A DNA stretch of 46,192 nucleotides from Nostocales cyanobacterium Centralia_MAG_434. GTDB taxonomy: Bacteria; Cyanobacteriota; Cyanobacteriia; Cyanobacteriales; Nostocaceae. The notes under the pieces were generated by a model that did not search any database, was not told the DNA's origin, and saw nothing but the letters and a program-made list of their open reading frames with translations. The stretch is from the NCBI GenBank assembly GCA_021324415.1, contig JAJPJF010000315.1, positions 1 through 46,192 of the forward strand. The letters are read 5' to 3'. The stretch's first letter is position 1. Every line of letters starts with the position of its first letter. Below are positions 7,222-15,783 of this stretch, piece after piece. A program made the position numbers and the translations under genes.

Positions 7222-8749
7222 ACGCAACCTCCTGAGGTGGATCAAGTGGAATCACAATAGTAAAAGTAGCTCCCTTACCCAGTTGGCTCGCGAGTTCTAC
7301 ATGACCCCCATGCCCTTGGGCGATCGCTTGCACAATAGACAGTCCCAGTCCAGCTCCCTCTGAACGACGACAGCTACGTAAACTACGGGCAAAGCGTTCA
7401 AAAATCCGCTCTTTGTCAGAAAGGGCAATACCTTCTCCAGTATCGCGCACCCAGAAATAGGCATTACCATTCTTTATTTCTGAGCCCAACGCAATAATAT
7501 CTCCCTCTACAGTATGCTGACTTGCATTCTGGGCTAAGTTCATGATTGCTTGGGTCAATCGTTGGCGATCAGCCACAATTAGTCCTGTACCGTTGTCATC
7601 TATCAGCCAGGATCGCTCAGCTAAGGCTTTAACTTTTGTGTACAGTTCCCTGGTCAGTAAGCCAATATCCACAGTTTCGGGGTTTAAAAAATTGGGTTGC
7701 TCTGCCTTGGCTAGTAATAGTAGATCATCGACAATGCGACTCATACGCTCTAGCTCATCATTAACCAGTTCCATCGTTTCTCGTTGCTCTTGAGGGTCGT
7801 CACCCAGTAGTTCTAAATGACCACGGATAATTGTGATGGGTGTCCGGAGTTCATGACCAGCGTCGTTAATAAAATCTCGTTGATTAGAAAAGGCAGTTTG
7901 GAGACGATCCAACATCTCATTAAATGTGTTAGTGAGTTCAGCAATTTCGTCTACTCCATCATGCTCAGGGCTGCGTTGAATTAAATCAGACTCACTAATT
8001 GATCGTGCTGTTTCCGTCAGTAACTTTAGGGGAGCCAATACCCTTCCAGCAACAACCCAAGCCACTACTGAAGCTACGGCTAAGACAGCGAGCATCACCT
8101 CAATAAAGACGACAAGTACCCAATCCACTTTTTTGTGCACATTACTACTAGAATGGGCAATCACAAACACTCCGCGAGTTTTCCCTTTAATAAGTGGCTC
8201 AGCCACGTAAAGGATAGTATCATCCGAAGTTACCTTCTTGCCTTTTTCTGGTTGCGTTAGACCACTCCAGTATTTTAAGAGTTTCCCATCTGCGCGTAGA
8301 TATCCAGAAAGGGCTTCTGGGCTGGATTGATAAAATTGACCATCTACCAGAGTAATAAAAAACGTATCATCGTGAGGGATATTACGAGACAGAAATGTAT
8401 TGAAGATGGCAATGACATTATCCTTCCTAGCCTGCTGTGTAGAAGAATTTTTTTCTTTTGTCAATCTTCGAAACTCTTCTAACTCATGATTAGTATATGC
8501 TTCGACCTCCTGTTGTAGGTTGACAAGGAGGACTTGACGGATTGCCATGCTTGATACCAATGTTGAGAAGGTCATCAACACAATGTACCAAGACAAAATA
8601 CGTGTACGAATGCTAAAGAAGATTTTTCTCCAACCACGACGTCGCTTTTTTTGCGTCACTTGACCACTTTGACTACTGCTAGTGGAGAATGTTTTTGGTT
8701 TCATGCTCAGGTTAAATCTATCAGAATCAGAGCCACCAGCTTTGAACAT
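7214..8749 (-). CDS. Membrane sensor histidine kinase (HAMP-HisKA-HATPase)
   Basis: The 511-residue protein has a basic N-terminal tail, a membrane helix at about 50-75, a periplasmic loop of about 135 residues, a second helix at about 210-236, a HAMP linker (AGRVLAPLKLLTETARSISESD), the phospho-acceptor motif NDAGHELRTPITIIRGHLELL, and the ATPase N, G1 and G2 boxes (QAIMNLAQNASQHT, DTGEGIA, GAGLGLSIVQAIAQGHGG). It resembles BaeS/CusS-type kinases that sense envelope or metal stress, but the ligand cannot be told from sequence. The downstream response regulator overlaps it, so the pair is co-translated. A second ATG at residue 16 is possible. Confidence 0.95.
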   Translation of the reverse strand: MFKAGGSDSDRFNLSMKPKTFSTSSSQSGQVTQKKRRRGWRKIFFSIRTRILSWYIVLMTFSTLVSSMAIRQVLLVNLQQEVEAYTNHELEEFRRLTKEKNSSTQQARKDNVIAIFNTFLSRNIPHDDTFFITLVDGQFYQSSPEALSGYLRADGKLLKYWSGLTQPEKGKKVTSDDTILYVAEPLIKGKTRGVFVIAHSSSNVHKKVDWVLVVFIEVMLAVLAVASVVAWVVAGRVLAPLKLLTETARSISESDLIQRSPEHDGVDEIAELTNTFNEMLDRLQTAFSNQRDFINDAGHELRTPITIIRGHLELLGDDPQEQRETMELVNDELERMSRIVDDLLLLAKAEQPNFLNPETVDIGLLTRELYTKVKALAERSWLIDDNGTGLIVADRQRLTQAIMNLAQNASQHTVEGDIIALGSEIKNGNAYFWVRDTGEGIALSDKERIFERFARSLRSCRRSEGAGLGLSIVQAIAQGHGGHVELASQLGKGATFTIVIPLDPPQEVASD

Positions 8750-8945
8750 GAAAATTTTCTCATGTTTGATAGATTGGGAAAAACTCTTAAATCATAACTC
8801 TTTAGCCTAACCATGATGTTTTTTGGTAAAGATTGCTAAATTAACTATGCAAGCTCACTTCTAAATCCAAGGCGACTTAAAATCAAAGCGGTGACTTTTG
8901 TAGTCGCTGCGCTTTTGAACCATACTGTCTTCTAGGTACTTTTGC

Positions 8946-9854
8946 ATGGCACTGGATTTTTCCACCTTGCTATTAGCGTTTCAGTTTACTTCACCAGGAC
9001 CGATTCTGGTGAAAATAGGACCATTAACTATCCGCTGGTATGGCTTATTAATTGCTTCAGCAGTGTTAATTGGCGTCACTCTTTCTCAGTACTTGGCAAA
9101 GCGTCGTAACGTGAATCCGGAGTTGCTAGGCGATTTGTCTATTTGGCTGGTCATTGGGGCAATTCCAATGGCACGCCTATATTACGTTTTATTTCAATGG
9201 CCAGAATATGCTCAGCACCCAGAGCGAATCATCGCTATTTGGCAAGGGGGAATTGCCATTCATGGAGCAATCATCGGTGGTGTTATCGCAGCGCTGATTT
9301 TTGCCAAACTTAAGCGAATTTCTTTTTGGCAATTGGCAGACTTGGTAGCTCCTTCGCTGATTTTAGGGCAAGCGATTGGACGTTGGGGCAATTTCTTCAA
9401 CTCAGAAGCTTTTGGCAGACCAACAAATTTACCTTGGAAGCTATATATTCCCCCCGTCATTACTCTGAGCAATGGAGAAAAACGATTCCCTCGTCCACAA
9501 GAATATGCTAATTTCGATTACTTTCATCCTACATTCCTTTATGAATCTCTATGGGATGTCATGGTATTTGCCTTGCTGATCACTTTATTTTTTAGAGGTT
9601 TAGCTGGCAAACCACGCCTGAAAGTAGGTACGATCTCAATGGTATACTTGGTAGCCTATAGCTTAGGACGCTTGTGGATTGAGGGTTTGAGGACTGATAG
9701 TTTGATGCTTGGACCGCTACGCATAGCACAAGTCGTCAGCTTAACTGGGATTGCGTTAGGACTGGCAGGACTAGCATGGCTTTATCTGAACAAGCGCTCA
9801 CTGCCAGATATAGTCCCCACTTCTGCAAAAGGAAACGGGGAGATGCGGAGTTGA
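8946..9854 (+). CDS. lgt: Prolipoprotein diacylglyceryl transferase
   Basis: Lgt moves diacylglyceryl from phosphatidylglycerol to the lipobox cysteine of prolipoproteins in the inner membrane, the first step of lipoprotein maturation. The 302-residue protein has about seven hydrophobic segments, the [12 protein letters not shown] motif near residue 100, the Lgt signature [13 protein letters not shown] near 145 and [11 protein letters not shown] near 195. The last residues ([10 protein letters not shown]) are low-complexity and run into the repeat cluster behind the gene, so the C-terminal tail may have been shaped by that repeat. Confidence 0.97.
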   Translation: MALDFSTLLLAFQFTSPGPILVKIGPLTIRWYGLLIASAVLIGVTLSQYLAKRRNVNPELLGDLSIWLVIGAIPMARLYYVLFQWPEYAQHPERIIAIWQGGIAIHGAIIGGVIAALIFAKLKRISFWQLADLVAPSLILGQAIGRWGNFFNSEAFGRPTNLPWKLYIPPVITLSNGEKRFPRPQEYANFDYFHPTFLYESLWDVMVFALLITLFFRGLAGKPRLKVGTISMVYLVAYSLGRLWIEGLRTDSLMLGPLRIAQVVSLTGIALGLAGLAWLYLNKRSLPDIVPTSAKGNGEMRS

Positions 9855-9891
9855 GAGGGAGCAGGGAAGGGAGATGAGGAGGACAAGGGGA

Positions 9892-9932
9892 GCCAGCGCC
9901 GTGGGCGGGTTTCCCGACTTGAGGCGACTGGC
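9892..9932. repeat. Nested palindrome inside a repeat cluster
   Basis: GCCAGCGCC at 9892 pairs with GGCGACTGGC ending at 9932 (one bulged A), and the loop holds an inner CGGG-TTT-CCCG hairpin. It is GC-rich in an otherwise AT-rich region and sits directly before the 9-bp minisatellite, within GGGAGATGAGGAGGACAAGG-type DNA. Similar GAGGCGACTGGCG-ended palindromes are dispersed in Nostocales genomes, to my knowledge. Confidence 0.75.
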
Positions 9933-9986
9933 GTGGACAAGGGGGACAAGGGGGACAAGGAGGACAAGGGGGACAAGGAGGACAAG
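9933..9986. repeat. 9-bp minisatellite, six units (GGGGACAAG)
   Basis: Six tandem 9-base units (GTGGACAAG, then GGGGACAAG and GAGGACAAG alternating) lie downstream of lgt. The unit is the reverse complement of the one at 4584-4655. With the palindrome at 9892-9932 and the hairpin at 10029-10059 it accounts for most of the 342-bp gap between lgt and cobM. Confidence 0.9.
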
Positions 9987-10028
9987 GTAGATGAGGAGAA
10001 ATCTTGATACCTAAGCCCTAAATAGATA

Positions 10029-10059
10029 AAAAAAATGCCCCAGAGTTATCTCTAGGGCT
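10029..10059 (-). terminator. Rho-independent terminator-like hairpin on the minus strand
   Basis: On the minus strand GCCCTAGAG-ATAA-CTCTGGGGC forms a 9-bp stem with one mismatch and is followed, after A, by eight T residues (10036-10029). No minus-strand protein gene lies just upstream (cobM is on the plus strand), so it would terminate an antisense or small RNA from within 10060-10196, or act on read-through. Confidence 0.5.
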
Positions 10060-10196
10060 TAACCAGGGTGCATCTACCAATACTTTCTACTAGCTAGAGA
10101 GGGTTAATCCGGAAAGATACTGAAGAAAATGCCAAAAAAAATTTTTTGATAGTTACTGGGTGTTCTTTTTAAGAAAAAATACTTAGAAATTTATTT

Positions 10197-10979
10197 ATGG
10201 ATATAAATATATACGACTTAAAACCAGCAGTATATATTGTAGGAGCAGGTCCAGGAGATCCGGAACTATTAACCATTAAGGCGCAGAAGTTACTGGTTTG
10301 TGCAGATGTTATTGTATTTGCAGATTCTTTGGTACCTCAACAGATTTTGGAGTTATGCCGCAAAGATGCAGAGATTATTCCGACTGCCAACAAGACTTTA
10401 GAAGAGATTTTGTCAGTGATGATCGAACGAGTGCGATCGCATAAGTCTGTGGTTCGTCTCCATTCCGGTGACCCCAGTCTCTACAGTGCTATCCACGAGC
10501 AAATGCATCTTTTAGCAGAAGCACAAATCCCTTTTGAAGTCATACCAGGTATTAGTGCCTTTCAAGCTGCAGCGGCCAAACTCAAAGTAGAACTGACAGT
10601 TCCAGGAGTCGTCCAAAGTATTATTCTGACACGTATAAGCGGTAACACGGAGGTTCCTGCAACAGAAGAATTAGCAACACTTGCTGCTCATCAAGCTAGT
10701 CTTTGTTTGTATCTGAGTGCACGTCATGTCAAAGATGCTCAAGCCAAACTGCTAGAACACTACCCAGAGAACACTCCTGTGGCAATTTGCTTTCGGTTAG
10801 GGTGGCCCGATGAAAAAATTTGGATTGTTCCCCTCAATCAAATGGCAGCTTGTACAAACAAAGAAAAGCTAGTTCGCACCACACTTTATGTCGTCAGTCC
10901 TGCACTATTACCATCAACAACACGTTCACGTTTATATCATCCTGAACACAGCCATCTGTTTCGTCAATCGCACCACTAA
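10197..10979 (+). CDS. cobM: Precorrin-4 C11-methyltransferase
   Basis: CobM/CbiF adds the C-11 methyl group to (cobalt-)precorrin-4 from S-adenosylmethionine in cobalamin synthesis. The 260-residue length fits. VYIVGAGPGDPELLTIKAQK at residues 12-31 is the uroporphyrin-III methylase-type loop, RLHSGDPSLYSAIHEQ near 88 is the second conserved motif, and the FADSLVP and VIPGISAFQAAAAKL segments point to CobM/CbiF within the SUMT-like family. Other cobalamin genes are not nearby, as is common in cyanobacteria. Confidence 0.92.
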   Translation: MDINIYDLKPAVYIVGAGPGDPELLTIKAQKLLVCADVIVFADSLVPQQILELCRKDAEIIPTANKTLEEILSVMIERVRSHKSVVRLHSGDPSLYSAIHEQMHLLAEAQIPFEVIPGISAFQAAAAKLKVELTVPGVVQSIILTRISGNTEVPATEELATLAAHQASLCLYLSARHVKDAQAKLLEHYPENTPVAICFRLGWPDEKIWIVPLNQMAACTNKEKLVRTTLYVVSPALLPSTTRSRLYHPEHSHLFRQSHH

Positions 10980-11034
10980 AGAAAGCAGGTGTTTCGATAA
11001 ACTAACAGTGTAGTAATCATTGAGAGTCATAATT

Positions 11035-11388
11035 ATGCCTTTAATTAAAGTGCAAACTTCTGTGTCTGCTCCTGAAAAAGCTGAAGTAGAGGCAATGCTT
11101 TTACAACTATCTGCGAAATTAGCAAAACATTTGGGAAAACCAGAATCTTATGTCATGACAGCTTTTGAACCGGGAATTCCAATGACATTTGCTGGCACTA
11201 CAGAACCCGTTTGCTACATTGAAATTAAGAGCATCGGCACTATGAAGTCAGAGCAAACAGAAGCCATGAGTCAGGATTTTTGTCAGCAGATTAACCAAGC
11301 GCTGGGTGTGTCAAAAAATCGCATTTATATCGAGTTTGCTGATGCTAAGGGAGCTATGTGGGGTTGGAATGGCTCAACTTTCGGTTAA
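11035..11388 (+). CDS. MIF/phenylpyruvate tautomerase-family protein
   Basis: This 117-residue protein starts MPLIKVQTSV; Met removal would expose the catalytic Pro1 of the tautomerase superfamily, so the ATG at 11035 is preferred to the in-frame TTG at 11020. Lys at about 32 (AKLAKHLGKPESYVM) and the C-terminal NRIYIEFADAKGAMWGWNGSTFG match MIF/D-dopachrome tautomerases. The CxxC redox motif of animal MIF is not present (only one Cys, in EPVCYIEI). The natural substrate in cyanobacteria is unknown. It stands alone between cobM and rlmN. Confidence 0.9.
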   Translation: MPLIKVQTSVSAPEKAEVEAMLLQLSAKLAKHLGKPESYVMTAFEPGIPMTFAGTTEPVCYIEIKSIGTMKSEQTEAMSQDFCQQINQALGVSKNRIYIEFADAKGAMWGWNGSTFG

Positions 11389-11461
11389 TGGATCTACACT
11401 ACTACGCGCTCAGTAAGAAGTAATAACATAGAGATCACAGCATAAATTCATATTCCTTACC

Positions 11462-12568
11462 ATGCTTCCTTTGTCTCAGGTTGATCCTCTTACCCAGAAA
11501 AAATTAGATCGTGCATCCGCAGAAATCGCAATTCCGCCTTTACTAGGTGCTTCTGTTGCTGAGTTAACTGCTTGGGTGCAGCAGCAAGGGCAACCTGCTT
11601 ACAGAGGAAAGCAGCTGCACGAGTGGATATATCAAAAAGGGGTGCGATCATTAGCAGATATTTCTGTATTTTCCAAACAATGGCGTGCTGAGGTTGCTGA
11701 AATTCCCATTGGGCGCTCTAATTTACACTACCGCTCTGTAGCTCCGGATGGTACTGTCAAGTACCTTTTGCAGTTAGCAGACGGTCAAATTGTTGAAAGT
11801 GTCGGTATTCCAGCTTTTGGAGGAAAAGAACATCCCAAATCTCGTTTGACAGTTTGCGTATCCACTCAGGTTGGTTGTCCTATGGCATGTGATTTCTGTG
11901 CTACTGGGAAAGGTGGCTACAAGCGCAACTTAGGACGTCATGAAATTGTTGATCAGGTGTTGACGGTTCAAGAAGATTTCCAGCAACGGGTGAGCAATGT
12001 CGTGTTCATGGGTATGGGTGAACCGTTATTGAATGTGGATAATGTGTTGGAAGCTATTAGATCCCTTAATCAAGACGTGGGTATTGGACAGCGATCGCTA
12101 ACTGTCTCAACTGTTGGTATTCGCAATCGCATCCGTCAATTGGCTCAAGCAAGAATGCAAATCACTCTTGCTGTGAGTCTTCATGCTCCTAACCAAACTT
12201 TGCGGGAACAACTCATTCCCAGTGCTCACTCTTATCCGATAGAAGATTTGCTTGCCGAATGTCGAGAATACGTAGAGATGACAGGTCGTCGCGTCACCTT
12301 TGAGTATATTTTACTAGCAGGTGTGAATGATTTGCCAAAACACGCATTAGAGTTGGCTCAACACTTGCGAGGTTTTCAAAGTCACGTAAATTTGATTCCT
12401 TACAATCCCATTCAAGAAGCAGATTACAAACGTCCAAACCGCGATCGTATTGCCTCTTTTGTTAACGTACTTAAGCAGCAGCAAATCGCTGTTAGTGTTA
12501 GGTACTCTCGTGGCTTAGAAGCTGATGCTGCTTGTGGGCAACTCAGAGCAGGAGTAGGAAAGGAGTAG
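11462..12568 (+). CDS. rlmN: 23S rRNA (adenine2503-C2)-methyltransferase
   Basis: RlmN is a radical SAM enzyme that methylates C2 of A2503 in 23S rRNA (and A37 of some tRNAs) through two cysteines. The 368-residue protein has [14 protein letters not shown] near 45, the cluster motif [14 protein letters not shown] near 140, [12 protein letters not shown] near 180 and the C-terminal [16 protein letters not shown] holding the second catalytic Cys. The final residues GVGKE and the stop are supplied by a GGAGTAGGGAGT repeat that abuts the gene; the usual tail is slightly different in homologs, without functional importance. Confidence 0.97.
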   Translation: MLPLSQVDPLTQKKLDRASAEIAIPPLLGASVAELTAWVQQQGQPAYRGKQLHEWIYQKGVRSLADISVFSKQWRAEVAEIPIGRSNLHYRSVAPDGTVKYLLQLADGQIVESVGIPAFGGKEHPKSRLTVCVSTQVGCPMACDFCATGKGGYKRNLGRHEIVDQVLTVQEDFQQRVSNVVFMGMGEPLLNVDNVLEAIRSLNQDVGIGQRSLTVSTVGIRNRIRQLAQARMQITLAVSLHAPNQTLREQLIPSAHSYPIEDLLAECREYVEMTGRRVTFEYILLAGVNDLPKHALELAQHLRGFQSHVNLIPYNPIQEADYKRPNRDRIASFVNVLKQQQIAVSVRYSRGLEADAACGQLRAGVGKE

Positions 12569-12640
12569 GGAGTAGGGAGTGGGGTATAGGATAAAGTGTC
12601 TATCCCCCTCTCTCCTGGTGCTCCTGGTGCTCCCTTGTCC
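12550..12640. repeat. GGGAGTAGGGAGTGGGG-type dispersed repeat behind rlmN
   Basis: GGAGTAGGGAGTAGGGAGTGG at about 12560 is followed 40 bases on by CTCCTGGTGCTCCTGGTGCTCC and CTTGTCCT. Purine-rich and pyrimidine-rich halves give a loose inverted repeat between rlmN and the convergent zinc ribbon gene; it could serve as a terminator. Related copies lie near 4660, 9870, 16330, 22697 and inside trpD. Confidence 0.7.
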
Positions 12641-12643
12641 TGA

Positions 12644-12823
12644 TCAACAGCGTGCGTGAATGCCTGGTGCGTAAGCTTCTATGACTTTACCAGTGCGAGT
12701 GCAGCTTACCATTAAGTAGTCACAGATTGGACATTGGGTCCGAGTGAGTTGATTCTGAGAGTTATAGTATCTTTCTCCTTCACTGCCACAGTTTGGGCAG
12801 CGAATTTTTTGTGCTATCTGCAT
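12644..12823 (-). CDS. Small zinc ribbon protein
   Basis: From ATG at 12823 the product is 59 residues: MQIAQKIRCPNCGSEGERYY, then TQCPICDYLMVSCTRTGKVIEAYAPG. Two CPxC knuckles 20-odd residues apart form a zinc ribbon. Close relatives are widespread single genes in cyanobacteria and are sometimes labelled PriA-like, but there is no helicase domain and I would not infer one. A longer start (ATG at 12847) adds eight residues. Function unknown; nucleic acid or protein binding is plausible. Confidence 0.8.
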   Translation of the reverse strand: MQIAQKIRCPNCGSEGERYYNSQNQLTRTQCPICDYLMVSCTRTGKVIEAYAPGIHARC

Positions 12824-13463
12824 TGGAAAATTTTTTAATGTCATCATTTTTTAAAAAACGTAAATTAAAGTTGTCAATCCAGGAAATTTGCAGGATTCAA
12901 CAAATAACCACATTTGATTACATAACTCTATGTAGAGTCAATAACACACACGTATTTATGTTTTATCTCATTATGATAATCTGAATTTTTGAAACCATCC
13001 AACCTTGGATATATAAATTATTTTTTCGAGTGTTTTTTGTTTAGATGTATTGATCCCCAATATTTAGGTTATGAGATACATGTATTTTTTCGACGCTCAA
13101 GGTAGGGTTTAGTATTTCAATTAAAAACTAGATAATTTCAAAAAAACAACATTTATAAGTAGTCAGTGGTACTGATAAAACAGCATTTTTGGCTATTTAA
13201 AATTCCAAAAAAATAAAAACCACTAAATTTATGTAATGACCGATACAAAATTATCTAAATTTATAAAAAATTAAATTAATTAATGAAAATAGAATCTTGC
13301 TCAAACTGTAAATTGCAAATCAAAACCAAGTATCTTTGCACTTATAGCGCTTTGACAATACGGAAACGGTTAAAGTAAATATTTTAACTAAACTAGTTGC
13401 TCTGCCGCTGATAAAACGCAGAGCTAGTATGATGGTGAGTATTGTTAAACTGAAAACATTAAT
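12824..13463. other. AT-rich intergenic region, 640 bp
   Basis: No convincing ORF or RNA gene is visible. The region is strongly AT-rich with many A and T runs; a 6-bp stem ACTCTA-TG-TAGAGT at about 12926-12939 is the only small hairpin noted. It holds the promoters of the divergent zinc ribbon gene and DUF433/DUF5615 pair. Confidence 0.6.
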
Positions 13464-13745
13464 ATGATTCAAAGCACAGAACATCACTACATTGTTAAGG
13501 ACGATGAAATTTTGAGTGGTGAGCCAATTATCAAAAATAGCCGTACACCAGTCAGGGCAATTGTTGAAACATGGCGGATGGGAGTTTCTCCGGAGGAGAT
13601 TCATAGAGGTATGCCTCATCTTACCTTGGCACAGGTATTTGATGCATTAAGCTACTATAGTGACCACCAGAGTGAAATCAATGCCTATATAGAGCGCAAT
13701 CAGATTCCGGATAAATTGCTTGATCCAATGACTACAAACCTATGA
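13464..13745 (+). CDS. DUF433 antitoxin
   Basis: This 93-residue protein is a DUF433 domain protein: EILSGEPIIKNSRTPVRAIVETWRMG, then EEIHRGMPHLTLAQVFDALSYYSDH, a short helix-turn-helix fold. DUF433 genes commonly precede DUF5615 PIN-like genes, and the next gene starts one base after this stop. Together they form a type II toxin-antitoxin pair in which this protein would bind both the toxin and the promoter. It offers a complete comparison for the broken DUF433 locus at 2441-2974, although the two DUF433 proteins differ in length (93 vs about 177 residues). Confidence 0.9.
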   Translation: MIQSTEHHYIVKDDEILSGEPIIKNSRTPVRAIVETWRMGVSPEEIHRGMPHLTLAQVFDALSYYSDHQSEINAYIERNQIPDKLLDPMTTNL

Positions 13746-13746
13746 T

Positions 13747-14094
13747 ATGGCCCGGTTGTTTATCAGCCTCTATTTAGATGAGGATGTTCATGAGTTGGTC
13801 GCTGACCTATTAAAAGCACGGGGTTTTGATGTAACCACTGCACAAGATGTAAGTAACGTGCACAAAAGTGATGCAGCACAACTAGCAGAGGCAGTTAGCA
13901 GACGCCAAATACTACTGACTCACAACAGAGTTGATTTTGAAGCACTGGCAAAAGTATGTTTTGCTACAGGTCAAATACACTATGGAATTATATTTGCAGT
14001 TCGTCGTCCCCCTCAACAAATTGTGCAGCGACTCCTGGTGATTTTGAATAATGTCACACCCGATGAAATGCAAAATCAGGTACGCTACATTTGA
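13747..14094 (+). CDS. DUF5615 PIN-like toxin
   Basis: The 115-residue protein starts ARLFISLYLDEDVHELVADLLKARGFDVTTAQ (two motifs, joined) and has LLTHNRVDFEAL near 57, the PIN-like acidic residues of the DUF5615 / Mut7-C related fold. It is probably an RNase toxin neutralised by the DUF433 protein one base upstream. Its opening strand and LDED motif resemble the first residues of the viperin-like chimera at 2466 (IKFLIDEDLS). The ATG at 13747 follows directly on the antitoxin stop, so the two are translationally coupled. Confidence 0.88.
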   Translation: MARLFISLYLDEDVHELVADLLKARGFDVTTAQDVSNVHKSDAAQLAEAVSRRQILLTHNRVDFEALAKVCFATGQIHYGIIFAVRRPPQQIVQRLLVILNNVTPDEMQNQVRYI

Positions 14095-14120
14095 TTGATT
14101 AAGGCACGTAAGTGAGGTTT

Positions 14121-15680
14121 TTATTGCAAACAGCGAATTGCTTCCAAAAGACCCCTCGCCTTATTTAAAGTTTCTTCATATTCTTTCTCAGGTTCAGAAT
14201 CAGCAACCAAACCTGCACCTGCTTGCACGCTTAATGTATTGTCATGGACAACCATCGTGCGAATTGTGATGGCACTGTTCAATTGTCCTTCAAAATCGTA
14301 ATATCCATAAACACCAGAATAGATACCCCGTCGGCAAGGTTCTAACTCGTGAATAATTTCCATTGCCCGAATCTTAGGTGCGCCGCTGACTGTACCTGCT
14401 GGAAAACAAGCTTTGAGTAAATCCCATGCAGTTTTACCTGGTGCTAATTTACCTACAACATTGCTAACAATGTGCATCACATGGGAATACCGTTCAATCA
14501 CCATTAATTCATCAACTTTTACTGTCCCACTTTGACAAACGCGCCCTAAATCATTACGCCCTAAGTCAACAAGCATAACGTGTTCGGCAACTTCTTTGGG
14601 GTCTTGCAGTAAATCAAGAGCAAGTGCTGCATCCTCCTGTGGTGTGCGACCACGGCGACGTGTTCCAGCAATTGGGCGTACTGTTGCTATCAAACTGCCT
14701 TCTGCATCTTTTTCAGCTTTCACCATCACTTCCGGACTAGAACCGATGATTTGCCAATTATGGAAGTGAAAATAAGCCATGTAAGGTGAAGGATTAATCT
14801 GGCGCAGGGAACGGTAAAGTGCAAAGGGTTTCCCAGTGTATTCTGTTGTCAACCGTTGAGAAATGACGACTTGAAAAATATCTCCAGCTTTGATGTACTC
14901 TTTTGCTTTTTCGACCTTGGTACAGAATTGTGCTTTCGTGAAATTACTCTTATATTCCACCACTCCTGCTGCATCCCCTGTTCTAAGAGTTCCTGGGGGT
15001 GTCCATTCCAATGAGGTCTTTTGCACTGACAAGGGTAGAGATAGTTTATTGACCATCTGGGTAACGCGATCGCATGCATGCTTATACGCTGTTTGTAGAG
15101 ATTTCCCATCTGATGTTTCCACATCTCGCAAATCAGCATAAGCAATTGCCCAAATCTTCCGCTTCACCTGGTCAAAAATCAACAGATGGTCTACTTGCAT
15201 CCACAACCCATCTGGGAGATTGCTTTCATCTGGTGGATGAATTGGCACACGTGGCTCTATCCAGCGAATCAATTCATAACCCCAAAACCCAAACAAGCCA
15301 CCAATACCAGGTGGTAGTTGGGGCAACTTGACTGGCTGATAAAGTTCCAAGCATCGGGCTAAAATTACAAAGGGGTCACCCTCAAATAAGACCTGTGATC
15401 CATTACGATGTGTTTGAGTCGTGAAATTACCCCTTGTCTCTAAAATCCATAGAGGATCACAACCCACGAAGCTATAACGCCCTAGTGTTTCCCCACCTTC
15501 GACTGATTCCAACAAAAAGCTATAGGGTTGACCAGCACAAACCTTATACCAAGCAGAGACTGGTGTATCTAGGTCAGCTATCCATTCCTGATATACCGGG
15601 ATGAAATTACCACCTTTAGCCAATTCAGAAAATTGGGAAAACTCAGGAAATATCGTCATTTGTTCTGGGCTATTGTGCAT
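14121..15680 (-). CDS. trpE: Anthranilate synthase component I
   Basis: TrpE with a glutaminase subunit turns chorismate into anthranilate, the first step of tryptophan synthesis. The 519-residue length is normal. The N-terminal feedback site element SFLLESVEGGE is at about 55, and the chorismate-binding domain has the motifs IGSSPEVMVK, RPIAGTRRRG, LVDLGRNDLGRV and FPAGTVSGAPKIRAMEIIHELE. No trpG lies next to it. It follows psaD on the same strand after 103 bp. A second anthranilate synthase (TrpEG fusion) is in this window, so this one may be the housekeeping or the specialised copy. An ATG at residue 8 is an equally good start. Confidence 0.96.
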   Translation of the reverse strand: MHNSPEQMTIFPEFSQFSELAKGGNFIPVYQEWIADLDTPVSAWYKVCAGQPYSFLLESVEGGETLGRYSFVGCDPLWILETRGNFTTQTHRNGSQVLFEGDPFVILARCLELYQPVKLPQLPPGIGGLFGFWGYELIRWIEPRVPIHPPDESNLPDGLWMQVDHLLIFDQVKRKIWAIAYADLRDVETSDGKSLQTAYKHACDRVTQMVNKLSLPLSVQKTSLEWTPPGTLRTGDAAGVVEYKSNFTKAQFCTKVEKAKEYIKAGDIFQVVISQRLTTEYTGKPFALYRSLRQINPSPYMAYFHFHNWQIIGSSPEVMVKAEKDAEGSLIATVRPIAGTRRRGRTPQEDAALALDLLQDPKEVAEHVMLVDLGRNDLGRVCQSGTVKVDELMVIERYSHVMHIVSNVVGKLAPGKTAWDLLKACFPAGTVSGAPKIRAMEIIHELEPCRRGIYSGVYGYYDFEGQLNSAITIRTMVVHDNTLSVQAGAGLVADSEPEKEYEETLNKARGLLEAIRCLQ

Positions 15681-15710
15681 TTAAAGTGCATATTAACTCG
15701 AGTGGAGTGC

Positions 15711-15733
15711 TGACTGTTAAGTTTTAACAGTCA
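15711..15733. promoter_or_regulatory. Perfect 10-bp inverted repeat between psaD and trpE
   Basis: TGACTGTTAA-GTT-TTAACAGTCA sits 31 bp upstream of the trpE start and 51 bp downstream of the psaD stop, both on the minus strand. It could be an operator at the trpE promoter or a terminator stem for psaD; no T-run follows, which favours an operator or a processing site. Confidence 0.5.
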
Positions 15734-15783
15734 ACAACCACTGCGAGTTGTTATGCAAATGAGATGCGCATGAGCTTATTTAG

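Noticed and set aside
9933-9986. Tandem units considered as a CRISPR array
   Set aside because: Units are 9 bp with no spacers and no cas genes nearby.
12644-12823. Zinc ribbon protein as PriA helicase
   Set aside because: Sixty residues with two CPxC knuckles and no helicase motif; the label sometimes used is not supported.
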